From Eopsaltria australis (Eukaryota; Chordata; Aves; Passeriformes; Petroicidae): a DNA stretch of 64,000 nt. Shown here one piece after another: positions 24,501-37,500 of this stretch; positions within the stretch are counted from its first letter, which is position 1; the number at the start of each line of letters is the position of its first letter. The DNA lies in contig JAVTVJ010000347.1 of NCBI GenBank assembly GCA_034509425.1, positions 1,054,001-1,118,000 of the forward strand. The letters are read 5' to 3'. The notes below the pieces were generated by a model. That model did no database searches. It saw only the letters and a list, made by a program, of their open reading frames with translations, and was not told the origin of the DNA. A program made the translations under genes and the position numbers.

Positions 24501-25915
24501 CTGTGGGACTCTTCATGCTGGAATGGAGTTGGTGATTGAGGCTTCCTGCTGTGGTTCATTACATGACATGTAGCTCCAATGTACAACAGGCCTGAATACA
24601 GAGAAGGAAACGCCTCTGAGGTCAGCTTTAATATGAAGCCAATCTCTCTCTCAGGCAGTTCCAAGACAAGAAGTTCCAAACTGATGGAGGTTGACACAGT
24701 ATTCTCTACTTCTATGCTTTGTTCCTCTCACTTTCCCCTTTGCCGCTTGCCTGCACGTCATTAAAGGGCAGATACAGGGCTACACAGACGTTGGTTCTGA
24801 ATTCATACAGTTGTTATATACCTTCAGGGCATGCTAAGGCCAATGTATGAAGAAGTTGTAGAAGCAAAGATTTCCTTGGATTAACTTCCTTCTCTGGATC
24901 CGAGAGGGAGCTTCTCTTGGTCTTCTTACAGGCATGAGACAACAGTGTGTGCCATTAAGTATGATTCCACCCATGCCCTTGGGGAAGAGGTCTGCACAAC
25001 GGGCAGCAGGTTTCTCTGAGATTTTATGTCTTCTGAGATTTTGTGTCCTTGTTGTTTAATGTCCTGGAAATTTTTCTGCCCAGGTGCCCAGGTGCAAACA
25101 TTGTTTTAGCTTTCCAGACACATACTTCCAGATGATTCTTGTAATTACTTTTTCTTTGCTCATTTGCCCTTACTTTAACATCCACCTTTGACTTACTTTG
25201 GAAATAGTACTCCTTGTACTATTACCACTAGAAGCGGGCAGTAATACACATTTTGTCAGAAAAATAAAGCAAAAAATTAAATGCATCTTTTTTTTCATTT
25301 GATTCGAACACTTTCTTGTATCTTGCTCACTTTACCAGTGAAATTTCTGGGGATCTTCCTTACTGGACTTAGCCTGTTCTCCTCATCAGATCTTCCCAAG
25401 GGCTGGCACAAACTGGAGTTTGAAATCTCAGCCATATATTTTGCCATCCAGATTCAGGGCTTAAGGGTTTAGAGGTTAGAGATGAATGAACATGTGTCTT
25501 CAAGTCAGACATACTTTAGGGTAATGTGAAAATGAAAATCTTATACTAATTTAGTAAAAGGTAAACCTACAGTAATTTTTTAAACCATACACCTTTAATA
25601 TTATAGGAACTACTATTTACAAATTCACATTGTATATAGGAATCAAATTATAAAACACATCCATACACCAGTTGGTCTGAGATTTTGAGTACATTAAAGT
25701 CCAGTTTGCTGTTTATCCATCAGTAATGGAAAATATCTTTTATTGTTTAAGCTGTTTCTCCTCATTACAGATTCCATGAATGTCCATCCTCATATAGGAA
25801 GGGAGAATAATTCCCTTATGGAATGGCAAGTTGTCTGCTGTTGATCTTAATGTTTTAATGATGCAGTTCCAGATCTTGCATTAGGCCATCATCAAACCCT
25901 CAAAACAAGTATAGC
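21557..25915. other. Gene-free region right of the FAM83B promoter
   Basis: I see no recognisable gene here. The longest open frame, 145 codons on the minus strand at 24,260-24,697, has no known domain, and frames of this length are expected by chance in DNA of this size and composition. A small palindrome is listed separately. Confidence 0.6.
22133..22156. repeat. AT-rich 10-bp palindrome
   Basis: TACATTTATA at 22,133-22,142 is the exact reverse complement of TATAAATGTA at 22,147-22,156, with the loop TGTA. AT-rich content makes a chance origin plausible. Confidence 0.8.
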
Positions 25916-25919
25916 AGGT

Positions 25920-26722
25920 TCATAGAATCATGGCATGTTAAGGTGTTGGAATGGTCCCTAAAGATCTACTCCAAAGCCCTCTGCCATGGGCAGGGGCATC
26001 TCTCACTAGACCAGGCTGCTCAAAGCCTTGTCCAGCCTGGCCTGGGACACTCCCAGGGATGAGGCATCCCCAACCTCCCTGGGCAACCTGTTCCAGTGTC
26101 TTAGCAACTACACAGTAAAAGATTTCTTCATAATACCTGACTTAGATTTCCACTCTTCCAGTTTGTGCCTCCTTGTTCTGTTACTGCAGCTCCTGACAGA
26201 GTTAGTCTCCAGCTTCCCTTAGGCTCCTTCAGATACTGGAATGTTGTGAGGTCTCCACACAACTTTTCCTTCTCCAGGCTGAACAGCCCCAACTTTCTCA
26301 GCCTGTCTTCATAGGGGAGGTGCTCCAGTCCTCTTATCAACTTCATGGCCTCTTCTGGACTTGCTCTCACAGTTTCATGTCCTTTTTGTACTGGGGGGAC
26401 AGAACTGGATGCAGCACTTCAGGTGGGGTCTCATAAGAGTGGAGTAGAGGTGTAGAATCACTCCCTCGTCCTGCTGGCCACACTGCTTTGAATGCAGCCC
26501 AGGGCACAGTTGGCTTTCTGGGCTGTGAGCTCTCACTGCCAGCCCGTGTTTAGTTTTCATCAACCATCAGCCCCAAGTCCTTCTCCATAGGGCTGCTCTC
26601 AATCCCTTCTCTGCCCAGCCTCTAGGGGTGCCTGGGATTGCCAAGACTTCATGAACTTCGTATTGGCCCATGTCTCAAGCGTCTCAAGGTCCCTCTGGAT
26701 GGCATCCCCTCCCCTCATATAG
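25920..26722 (-). mobile_element. CR1 LINE, 5'-truncated copy
   Basis: About 800 nt match the antisense of the avian CR1 3' half. Landmarks in order are ATAGAATCAT, CCCTGGGCAACCTGTTCCAG, CAGGCTGAACAGCCCCAAC, CTCAGCCTGTCTTCATAGG, ATGCAGCACTTCAGGTGGGG and CAAGGTCCCTCTGGATGGCA. On the minus strand a decayed frame at 26,128-26,370 reads KLIRGLEHLPYEDRLRKLGL, the familiar C-terminal end of the CR1 ORF2 protein (endonuclease plus reverse transcriptase). The copy is cut at its 5' end near 26,722, as CR1 copies usually are, and carries frame breaks. It is no longer able to move by itself. Confidence 0.95.
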
Positions 26723-28249
26723 ACTCTTGCTACATAGCCATAAGGGTATTTGAGTTAAAAGGAGAATTCACAGCTCCTAGGTTTCTTCTGACGGAGAGAA
26801 AAGATGAGTCCTGCAAATAAATTCATAGAAAGAGAAAAATGAGATAGGGCCCAAGGGAACAAACTGTTGCTTGATTTGCACATGGTTTATTTTCAAAGCT
26901 GTAATCATTGTGACAGTGGGTTGGCACTTACAAGGACCCAATTTTGGCCTAATACTTACCTCTCTGCTTGTAGGTGTGGTTGGCAAAAGGATGAAAGGTC
27001 TTTGTCTCCTTCGAATCCCAGAAGTCCCTGAAGTTAGTTTTTGTAGGGCTGGTTATTTGAAGTCTTCAGTGTTACCTTAGTGTTTGCTTCGGTGCTCATG
27101 GTCCTCATTAACTTTATACTCCCAAGCCCATCTTTCTTGTAAACTTTTTCTTGTTCCAAAACTTGGGGAGGATTAAAGGTTTCACAGTGCCTTAGGGGGT
27201 TCTCTGGCCATCAAAAGTAATACTGGCAGAAGTAGAAAGGAAAAATAAACCAGGGAATAGACCAGCCTATATCAAATAATAAAATCACATTGAAGTCTCA
27301 ACAATGAAGGAAGTTATGGTAATGTTCTAAAGTACCAACATCATAAGTCTGAATGCAGCTACTAGAAATGGCAGATTTATTCTCTCCTGTGTAGATTCAC
27401 AAACTGCCAATGAGGTTACAGCCAAGGAAGTGACATAAGTGGTAAACAAGTGCCATAAATATTCCATCCTCAAACACAAGGTTTTCTTAAGTGTCCGCAT
27501 ACCTGTCCAGAAAACAAAAATGCACTATGATTAGGGAATGTTTATTGGTTGAATGGCACACAGCAAATGCTGGAGATCACCTATGAGCACTATGAGTTCA
27601 GCAAATGTTTTCCCATTAATTTGGTGCTTTATAGTCAGTGTGAAATAGTTAGTTTATATATACCATTAATGAAACAAATATTATTTATTCTGCATTTATC
27701 AAGGTATCTTCAGAATTAATGTAGTAATGTAGTCGTGGCCATGATAAACTAAAAATGTCTATGATTCAGATATTTTAAGAGCAGATAAAATCTTTCATCA
27801 AATCATCTAATGCTGTTGTGGAAAGCAGGCAAGCTTATGGTCACTGAAATTTCTCCAAACCTGGAATAGACACAGTAATCTTCAAATACAAGTACAAATT
27901 GTGAACAGCTGCTCTGGGTTAGACTGGAGATGTTTCAACTACAGAAGACAAACAATATACAATAACATGAGTAGCTATACTAGATTCATCTAATTCAACA
28001 TCATATCTTCAACAGTAATTTTTTAGAACTAAGTATTTGGGTGAGTTTGTGGTCTCCGATCTTCATCTCTTAGCTCTTTCAGAGGCATATGAGAGTTGGG
28101 GATGGTGGATCCCCATCATTGTCATCCCCAAAGTGTGCTGAAAACCTGAACATACCTGAATTCCCAAGTAGATAAAATACGGAGCCTCTTGTTTCAGAAT
28201 ATTTCTTGCTGTGAGGTTGTGGGAGGAAGGGGATACATTGTAATGGCAC
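26723..28249. other. Gene-free interval between two CR1 copies
   Basis: I see no recognisable gene, repeat family or structured element here. Open frames are at most 69 codons and do not resemble known proteins. Confidence 0.55.
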
Positions 28250-28548
28250 TTAGGCAGTGTTGTCTGTGACAATGAGACAAGAAGGTGCAAGAATCACAGG
28301 TTGCAGCAAGAGAAATTCTAATTGGGCACCGGAAAATTCTTCACTGTGGGGGTGGTTAAGCACTGGGATGTGCTTCCTGGACAGCCCGTGGGATCCACCT
28401 CTGTGAAGATTTTCAAAACATGACTGAACAAGTCCTTGGACATCCTCCTTTAATTTTTCAGTTAAACTGACTTGAAGCAGGAGGTTGAACTAAATGACTT
28501 CCAGAAACCCTTTCCAGCCTAATTTTTCTGTGATACTGTGATTCTGTC
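28250..28548 (+). mobile_element. CR1 LINE 3' end fragment
   Basis: The segment reads as the last part of CR1 ORF2 (FFTVGVVKHWDVLPG in decayed frame, near 28,340) followed by the CR1 3' UTR, with AGGAGGTTGAACTAAATGAC and CCTTTCCAGCCTAATTTTTC. It ends in the short ATTCTGTG-type tail typical of CR1 at 28,530-28,548. It is strongly 5'-truncated and carries stops. Confidence 0.92.
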
Positions 28549-31500
28549 CTTATTTTCCTTCCTGTAACAGCTGTAATTCTGACAGAGGTTATTCCGTCCT
28601 TAGAATGGTAAAATTCTTACCAGGGTTTTGTGAAATGTAGTATTTCTTTATGCATATCTATTGTGTGTTATATTATAATCCCCATTCTTTAACTGAAATT
28701 ACCCAATGATAAACAAAATTTTGGGTTTATAAGTTTAACAGTTTTACATTAACAACACTTAAGAGCACTGCAGAAGTTACCTCTAATAAACTGAGGTAGT
28801 TTGCAAATTCATGTGAGAATCAACTGAGAAACAGTGAGAAATAATAGCTTGAGGTTATGAAATGATGTTATTATCTGATTGCGTCTGCAGATTTTATCAA
28901 TAACGGAACGGCTAACTTCTCTGATGCTTAAATTGGCCTTGGAGTTAAAACAGCAAGAGCAATGGAGACTGTTCACTCCTAACACTGGAGTCTTCAGCTA
29001 GCTTTTAATGTCCTTAAGATCTGTCTTGAGATCCTGAAGCCAATAAATACATAATATTCTTAAACACCAGTTTAGGTCCAGAACCATAATTGTTCCATGC
29101 TCTGTGTGTTCCTTATGTATGCAGTATACACAACTATCACTATGAAACTTAAAGCAGAACAAATACTGTCAGGTTTTACTGGTAATTGGTGGACTATCTA
29201 ACATCAGAGAGAAGCTCTATGTCAAATGTTTACAAACAAACAAGATGAAAAGTTTTTGTACTTTATCAATAACATGGATATGGCTGCAGGAGATTATGTT
29301 TCAGTGTTTAGAATAATGCTTTGAGTTGTCTGTGATATGTGATGCTTAATCTGAAATAATCAGGTCCTTGAACAGTATCATGGACAAAATATACTCATAA
29401 ATTCAAATGTTTGTGGATTCTTTCCATTCCCTTCAGCTACCTATAATGGAAAACCTGTGTGATGGAGACCTAGAGGCAGGTTTGAGCTGTCATCATATGT
29501 TTAACAATTATGAGACATCATGTGCTCACAATTCATTTTGATCAAACAAGTACATTAGCATTTAAGTAGCAGTCTTAATCTGACAAGTAAATAAATAAGG
29601 GTAGTTCAATTCAGGAAAAAAACATTGGCTAAGGAGTAATTGACTAAAAATGGCTGGGTTATGAACATGGAAATTGGCGGTTGTCCTCAACAAGAATTAA
29701 ACTTGTTTTCAAATGGAGTCATTTATAAGAAAAACAGAAAGTGTTAATAAGATACAAAATATTTTAAGTTTGGTCATGTTGAATTATAAATGAATGGCAA
29801 GCTAAAATGAGACAGACTATCATAAAAATGTTGGCCACTATAAAAATCTTCTCCAAATGAAGTAAATACTATCCCTTCATTTTTTTTATCAAAGCCTAAT
29901 GAATTCCTGAATGAAATAGCCAATATGATTTCAACTATTACAAGGGACTTTGATGAATAATATGGGATTTTAGACTCGTGTTAAAATCTACTCATCAAGT
30001 AAGATCTTCTCAACTATTGTTTAAACTGGCTCCAGAGAATCTTATTTTTCCTTTTTAAAATTCTAGTGTGCCTGTTGCTCTGTGCTTGTGTAAACAAGGA
30101 TCTTGGCCCTTATGTGCACCTTCACACCTAACTCATAAGCCTCATCAACCTCTAGAAGCTTTGAATTCCTCCTCTCACATCCCGCATGATGATCAGATCG
30201 AAAGGTTCTCAGGTACTTAGGTTCTCTGTTGGCTCTAATCCTCTCCACTACATTTCAGACATTTCAGATTTTATTTACTGTGACTTACAGCAAAATGATA
30301 GAAAATGCTCCCAATTTAGCTTGCTTCAGTCAGCTTTAGTTCAGGCTCTTAATCAACAGCACAAATCTCAGCGGAGACGTCAGCAGAGCTCACCAGAGGA
30401 GATTGGTGCATAGAGTGCAGTGAGTAAGGAAGGCTTCCTGTGACCTCAGAAATGTGCAGGGCTGGTGACCTTCTACATCATGAACCAGAATGCAACATCC
30501 ACACCCACAGGAAGAGCAACAAATGCAAGGTTGTGTCCAGTTGTTATGCGTATCCTAGTAGTAGGAAGCAATAAAAGAATAGGGGAGCTGGAAGACAAGT
30601 AAACAACAGCAATTAGACTTTGATCAATAACCTCCAAATTGGCAGTTACATTAGGCATTTAATTGCTATATTATTCATAGTAGAAATAGTTTTTTCGTGA
30701 AAGAGGGTCGTAATGAATCATGGTCTGAGTTTGGGAAACTACTGCCCATGTCAGGAGTAACACAGAGTGAGAGACAAAAGGATTAGTGAGAAATACCAAT
30801 ACAAGTAACCGAGATGTGATAAAAATAGTATTCCTTAAGGGCTAGTTCATAGGTAAATAAATTAATAGCATCCTCTGTATTCTCATTTGCTCCTTGCTGA
30901 ATGTGCACATACATACTGTTTTATTATACCTTCTCAGCAATGTAGTTTTCACTATCAGAGTTTTTCTCTTTTTCTTGTCATCCTGCAGTTTCCCAATAAA
31001 ACCTGCTATTTCTGAAAAAAAAAATCATTCTCCTTTCTTCTGAGAGTTTGTTCATTACTATTGCAAAATATTCCTCCATAGCCTAATAAAGTGCAAAAAG
31101 AGCTCCGTAGAATGTCTGTAAATTTTGATTTGGTTTAATTTCAAATTGGGCATTGCAGAAAGCCAGATTCAACAAACATTGTATAATAATCAAGAATATT
31201 TATGGTAAGAAGTGCCTGAGTGACTGTGAGTTTGACTGAATTGTTCTTACTCCATTGCCAGGTAGAAAATAGCACACTGGAGACGGTCACGTTGTCAGCA
31301 GGCACATAGGAGTCACACTATCCATAGAAGAGCCCTTGAGAGGTTTCGGAAAATGCCTGGCAGTACGGGTGATCTTGGCTTTAAGAATGGAAATATAAAG
31401 ATAGGGAGACAGGAGATTCATACAACATTTAATTCTACGTAGTGTAAAATTAAAGTTCCAGTTCAGTGTTATTATTCATAACAACAACTGGAAACTGATT

Positions 31501-34500
31501 CAATAGTGCATTCTGGACATGTATTAACCAGATGCTGAGAAATGTGGGTGAGTGACTGGCAACTTTGAGGAGAGCTGTCACAGTGGAACAGAGCAGATTA
31601 CTCCAATGAATTTCTGGCATCGCAATAAATGGAAATACAGATGAAAATACAAATAATCCATATGGAGCTTAAAATATCCAGACAGCAAATGTAACACAAA
31701 AATGAAGTGTGTGGCATATTTATTGAAAATGAAGGATTAAAAAGAAAATTAGATGGAAGTGGTGATTTATTTAACAAGAAAAAGTAAGTAATTTATGCAA
31801 AGAACTAAATACATTTGTCCAGACCATTGTATGTTTAGCAATTTGCATTTCAGATGCAATGCATGTCTCTTCAGTTGTAAATTCTCCTGTTAAGGCATAC
31901 CAGGTATTTGTTTGCTAGCTTTGTTTGTTTGCTTGTTTTTAAGATCCCCGACTCTTCCTACAGAATCCTACAAAATCAAGCACTATAAAATGTAAACAAC
32001 TTTCCTTCTGGAGAAAAGGAGCAGACGGAACTGTATCTGCTGTTTTATGAACCATTGGCAAGGCTTACCCAAAACTTTGTGTGCTGATGGAGGAAATTAT
32101 GAAGGATAAGATATTAGATCTGTATGGATTGGAACATGCTTTTTATTTAAGAATGTTAAATTCAGACTGTAGTACATATGAATTCAGACTTAAATAGGTT
32201 TACCAGCACTAGAAGTCATTTACAATCAGATATTCCAACACAATCAGGGTACAGTATCTGAAATATTGAGTTGTCCAATGTAAATACACAATAAATATCC
32301 AAATAAAGAAAAATGCTGACCTTAATTGATGACAATCTTTCCTGCATTAACATCTTTGCTTCTCCTCTTAATAACTAATTTTAACTTGAAGAAGAGCTTT
32401 ATTCCAAGTATGAGCACCAGGATATTCTGGACAATAGTTACTATTTTCTGCCAAAAATAACTTTGCACTTCCTGAAGTGACCTACAAAAAATTCCTTCTC
32501 TTGAAGACTCACTTTACCCTTAGGCAGAAAGCTGGACTGCTGTGCACATAAATTCATAGCAGCATTGTATTGAACAATGAATCACATTTACAACTTTTCA
32601 ATACCAGTTGGCTCTTTTTTGAATGGAAGGTGTTCTTTCAATAATGTCAGAATTCTATATTTCCATCAATTTAACTGATTCTACTTGCTTCATGCATTTT
32701 TTAATGAACTTCTGATAAGATTTCAACAACAATAATGAAAGTAATAAATTATTTTATAATGATAGAAAATGCTTACAAAGAAATCAGGAATACACATGGA
32801 AAATAATAAGAACAATCAAAATAATTTATTGACATTGTGTGAAAACCAGAACTTTTAATCTTTTAAACTATTTTATGCAATAAACACTTCATATAATTAC
32901 AATAAAGTTCCCTACAGGGGTAAACTGTACCAAAACAGTGATTGGAAAGTGAGATGCTTTAAATGTGAGGAATGTAAAAAAAAAATGGCTTTCTGTGCAA
33001 ATTTCAATCTGCCCTTTTTATGTATACACATTATCAGATAGCTTTTAATTACATGATTGTATCAGTACTGTTTTTTCACATTTGGAAATCTTGCCTTATT
33101 CAGTAAAGGGGGAGTTATTCCTTATTTCTTCTTCCTCCAGTATTTGATATCAGATCTTACTCAACTTCCAACAGGCAGATCCTGCATTAAATTCAAAATT
33201 ATCTAATATCTTCATGGATGTTTGTGCTGTGCTCTTGCCATGGCATGTAAGTGCTTCATAAAATTACCTAATCTATGGTTCCCTACAAAATTAAGTGCCA
33301 CTATTACCCTCATTTTATAACTGAGAAATTGAGACACATAAAGATTAAGGTCAGAATTGTCAAAAACATTCCCTAATTTTGGATGCTGAACACGTGATGT
33401 TTCATGCCTCATTTTCAAAGCACAAAATACTTTTATCATGCTTTTTATCTTCAAAGCACAGCATTAATCAACTTAAAGTTGATCAACTTTAAGAACAGTA
33501 TTGTAGCTGTGTCTCTGCCTGGAGAGACTGTGATTGAGTGTGTAGCAAATGGATTTATTAGCTCTGTATCTGAGAGATGGGGTATGCTGAGTGTTGCAAA
33601 TAGGCCTTGGCAGAAGAGGAAAATGATGCTTCTGTTCCAGGCTTTGGAAGGGATCATGCTCTGATACTGTAGGGCACACATTTGTGAGGAGTGGAGATAC
33701 TAAGGGAGTACCACTTGAGCTGAAATGTCCACATGATGCTATACATATTAGGAAATGCAAGCACAGTTCCTGTGCTGTCAGGTAAGTGGTGTCTTTATAT
33801 CAGCATAGTGACACACCTTTACTAACAAGCCCCAATTTTCAGAGGGATGAATTGGCTCACACACAGTAACCTAATGGCAATTGTTACCTTGATTGGGAGC
33901 CAGCTCACTTGTCTCACTCTGCAAACAGGGTAGGCTTCCCACAGAAATACATGTGCCTGCTCACCCTAATCATGACTGATGCCACTCTGTTTGCCCCTGT
34001 TCTGTCACAACGGAGCATCTGTATTCCTGCCTCCCAGTTTTCCATCAGTCCCAGAAATCATGCCCCTTACTACCATTACAGGTGCTCAGAGTCCTGTCAA
34101 GGTTATCTTCTCTCAGTAGGACTTAGATCCTTTATTTTTGGTGTTGAGCGTATCAGTAGCGAGACCAGAACCTGTGCGTAGGATAGACAAAAAAAGGTCT
34201 CAGGCATTCTACAAAATAACTCTCTGATATTTGAAAATCCAGTTATTTCTATGAATCAAAAACAAGGCCTCTTATTCCTTATGAATGACTCTTGAAGAGC
34301 AATTTTCTTGCAGCTCTTATTTTCTTAGTGGATATGTGTCCCAGGTCAAGTTCCTTACATATGTCCCATATACAGCTCTGTCTTATGCAAAAATCTCATC
34401 TCCTTTCTTAAGGTCTGCCCAAAATCTAGGATTTGTAGATAGATACTTGCTGGCACATTTTAAGTGCTCAGTAGTGAAGTGTAGCCACACTAAAGAATGG

Positions 34501-37500
34501 GAAATCTACTAATGAAAGGAAGAAAAAAGCCAACTTTTTCTTTTTTTTGTTCTTTTTTTTTTTTAATTGAAGAAGTATATTGGAAAATTCCTGCTAAGGA
34601 AATGCACAGGTAAATGGAGAATCCTTTCTGAATAAATAAGTATGGAATTTAATGACAATGCTTATGTTTTAATGTTTTGGGACCTTTCATGAAAACCAAA
34701 GTAACAGAAGTGAAAGAATATGATCTGTTGATAACTATTGTCCAACTGGTCTAAACTTAAAACAAACATCCTTAATTATTTTAGTACATGAACAGACTCA
34801 ATTATTTTGAGATGTAAACACCTTACTGCTATAGAAGTCATGGATAGCTTTTTGCAGCTTTTACAATTTGCCTGGAAGCAGTCTTCTCTATGGCAGATCT
34901 GTTCACAGAAAAGATTTTATTACAAGGAAAAGTGATTGCAACATATCCTTGCAACTGAAAACACCAAGAAAAAAATTATCTCATGAATTCAGGAATTGAA
35001 TGCAAGCTTAAGTTAAAGTATTTTCATTCAGTTATTAGCTTCTTTATTTCCTTTCAAGATAAGCAGTAAGAAGCCCTGCATCTTCCTACTGTGGTATTTT
35101 TAAAAAATGGTTTATCACTTTCAGGTGTTAGCAGTTTTACTTTCTTTTATTTCCCTTCATTTCTTTTTCTTAAAATTCTGTACTAGTAGCCATATTAAAT
35201 CAGTGTCTGTCATTCTTACATCTTGCCATTCCATGTGTTTATTTTACATCTTTAAAGCTCTTTTAGATGGATAAATGTGCATTTTGTGACTTTTCCCCAT
35301 GTTTTTATTTCACTCACACTTTCTATTTAATTTTATAGGCACGTAGCATGTCTACCAATGACTTAAACTTTTCTTAAAATTTCTTTTTCTTTCTGTCTTT
35401 CTAACACAGCATTGTGTTCCTACGTAAAACAATCCTGGTTTTAGTTGTTCCTTCTCCAAATTCTCTTGACTACACAGTGCTTTTCACAGCTTACCAGGAC
35501 AGGGGCTATATTGAAACAAACCACCTCAGGAAAAGCAGGATGAAGGACTTTGCCCCCTTCTTCCAAGGATGGTCTTTTTAATAAAACGGAATGTCATACT
35601 ACACATTAAACACATAATAACAGATCTATTTCTTGTACCTTGTTTAAAATACCAAAATAATTTGGTGTGATTGATGACTGTTTCCTGTTGAATCTTTTGC
35701 AGCCATCAGAGCTACCTTGATTCTTTGCCAGGGTCAGAAACACTAATTGTGTTCAGGTTGTTGAAATATAGGACATGCTGGAACTTGGAGTTCATTTCTG
35801 GAATATCAGGCTGTTGGAACTTAACATTGACCTATTCTTAATCATTTTGCCTAAGAACAGTAATTTGTAAACAAGACAGAACTTGGAAAAATATTTAGAG
35901 CCACTGGAGCCACCTCTGTGCAGCGAATTGTTCTCAGTCCTGGAGATCTGGGCAGATTATCAGAATCCAAGCCTTTTGACAGGGCTTTAGTAAAATGATA
36001 ACGATTTAATTTCTGTGTGAATGCTTCCCTTTCTTTGTCAGCTGCTTTAAATTCCTGCAGTTGTGTCTGGTTTCTGACATACACTGTGGCACAGGTTTTT
36101 GTAGTTAAATTAAGACTGTACAGATCTATAGCTGTACAATGCCATTACATTCTTAATGTGTTGACAGAAATCTGATTTCACCTCTAGCTGCCAAGCACAG
36201 GCTTGTTGAAGCATTTTGAATTGCCAGTAAGTTTGGTCATTCAGCACCAGTATTTCTGCTTGGCTGCTTCTAACAACTTAATTCATTAACAGCAATTGAC
36301 GATCTCCATCAATGGGCAAACTCTGAGCCTGTATGTGAGTGTCAGCAGAAAACCAGCTGGTACTATATTCAGTCCATTATCCATATAGCCTTTTCCTATT
36401 GTGAAATGAATTCTTTGGGAATTCAGGAGTTTTGGAAAATGATTCAAAATCTCAGGGCACATTAAAAAGAAACTTATATTTTATCCCACTTTGGGCTGAT
36501 ACTTTGTTTTACACCAGTACTGGTAAAAGCTGAAAGAGGGCTGCAAATAAAAGGACCTTCAAATATTGCATAAATGTTTTACATTTATTCAAAGATTTTC
36601 TGTGATGATTTTGCAGTGCTGAAGTGCTGCTATTTGCTATTTTGAAAATAAAAAATTTTGATACCTTTTCTATTTTCTCAGGTCTTACAAGGTCACAAGG
36701 ATATAAAGACATTACCTGCCTAAGCTGGATGAAGATTCCATTAACTTCCAATTAAACCAATGCAAATAAGGGCTGTTCTTAAGAGCAGAGGTTTGTGAAA
36801 CTTTGCTTTAGTTGATCACAATGATATAGAAATGAAAAAACTCTACTATGTGATAAATAGATCCCATGGTGTCTGGAATGCAATTCACCATAAGTTATCA
36901 CCTGTCTCCCTGTAGCTGGCATCAATTCACTGCACCATGCCTTGTGGCTGCCTGCCCATTCATCCTCTGCAGAGTCATTGTGTACCCCTGTGTGGCCCAG
37001 GACAAGTCTGTCTTGTTCAGGGATGTGGTCATGCATGGCTGGTATTAGGAATAGAGAAACCAAAGCCTCACTTGTTCTCCAGCTTGTGCTCTCTTGTGTA
37101 AATACTGAGTAGCCTTAAATTCCATTTTGCCCAACATTGCAAACCAAGAAACAAGCTTAATTTAAGATGGAAGAAACATGTCTAAAGTGGCAGCCTGTTT
37201 AAGCTCAAGGATATTAATCAAAGTCTAAAGTGTTTGAAGGACAAATTGTCCAAAGGCCGTTAGATGTCTTTGGAAGTTTAGAACCGTTTATATAAATGGT
37301 GATAAAAGTGATAAGTGCACTTTGCTGACACTTTGATGGGATGTGAAAAGACATATTGTTTTAGATATAATAGATGAGTGAGATTTCATAAATCTACAAA
37401 GGTAAATCGCTGAATGCTTCAATGACAGTGTGAGGCTAAAAGGCATTTTGTTTTAGTTTTAAATTTTCAGCAATGCACTTGGCGTTCACTGCTTGTATTA

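Noticed and set aside
24260..24697. A 145-codon minus-strand open frame.
   Set aside because: A few frames of this length are expected by chance in 64 kb of six-frame AT-rich DNA. No domain, homologue or splice context is seen.
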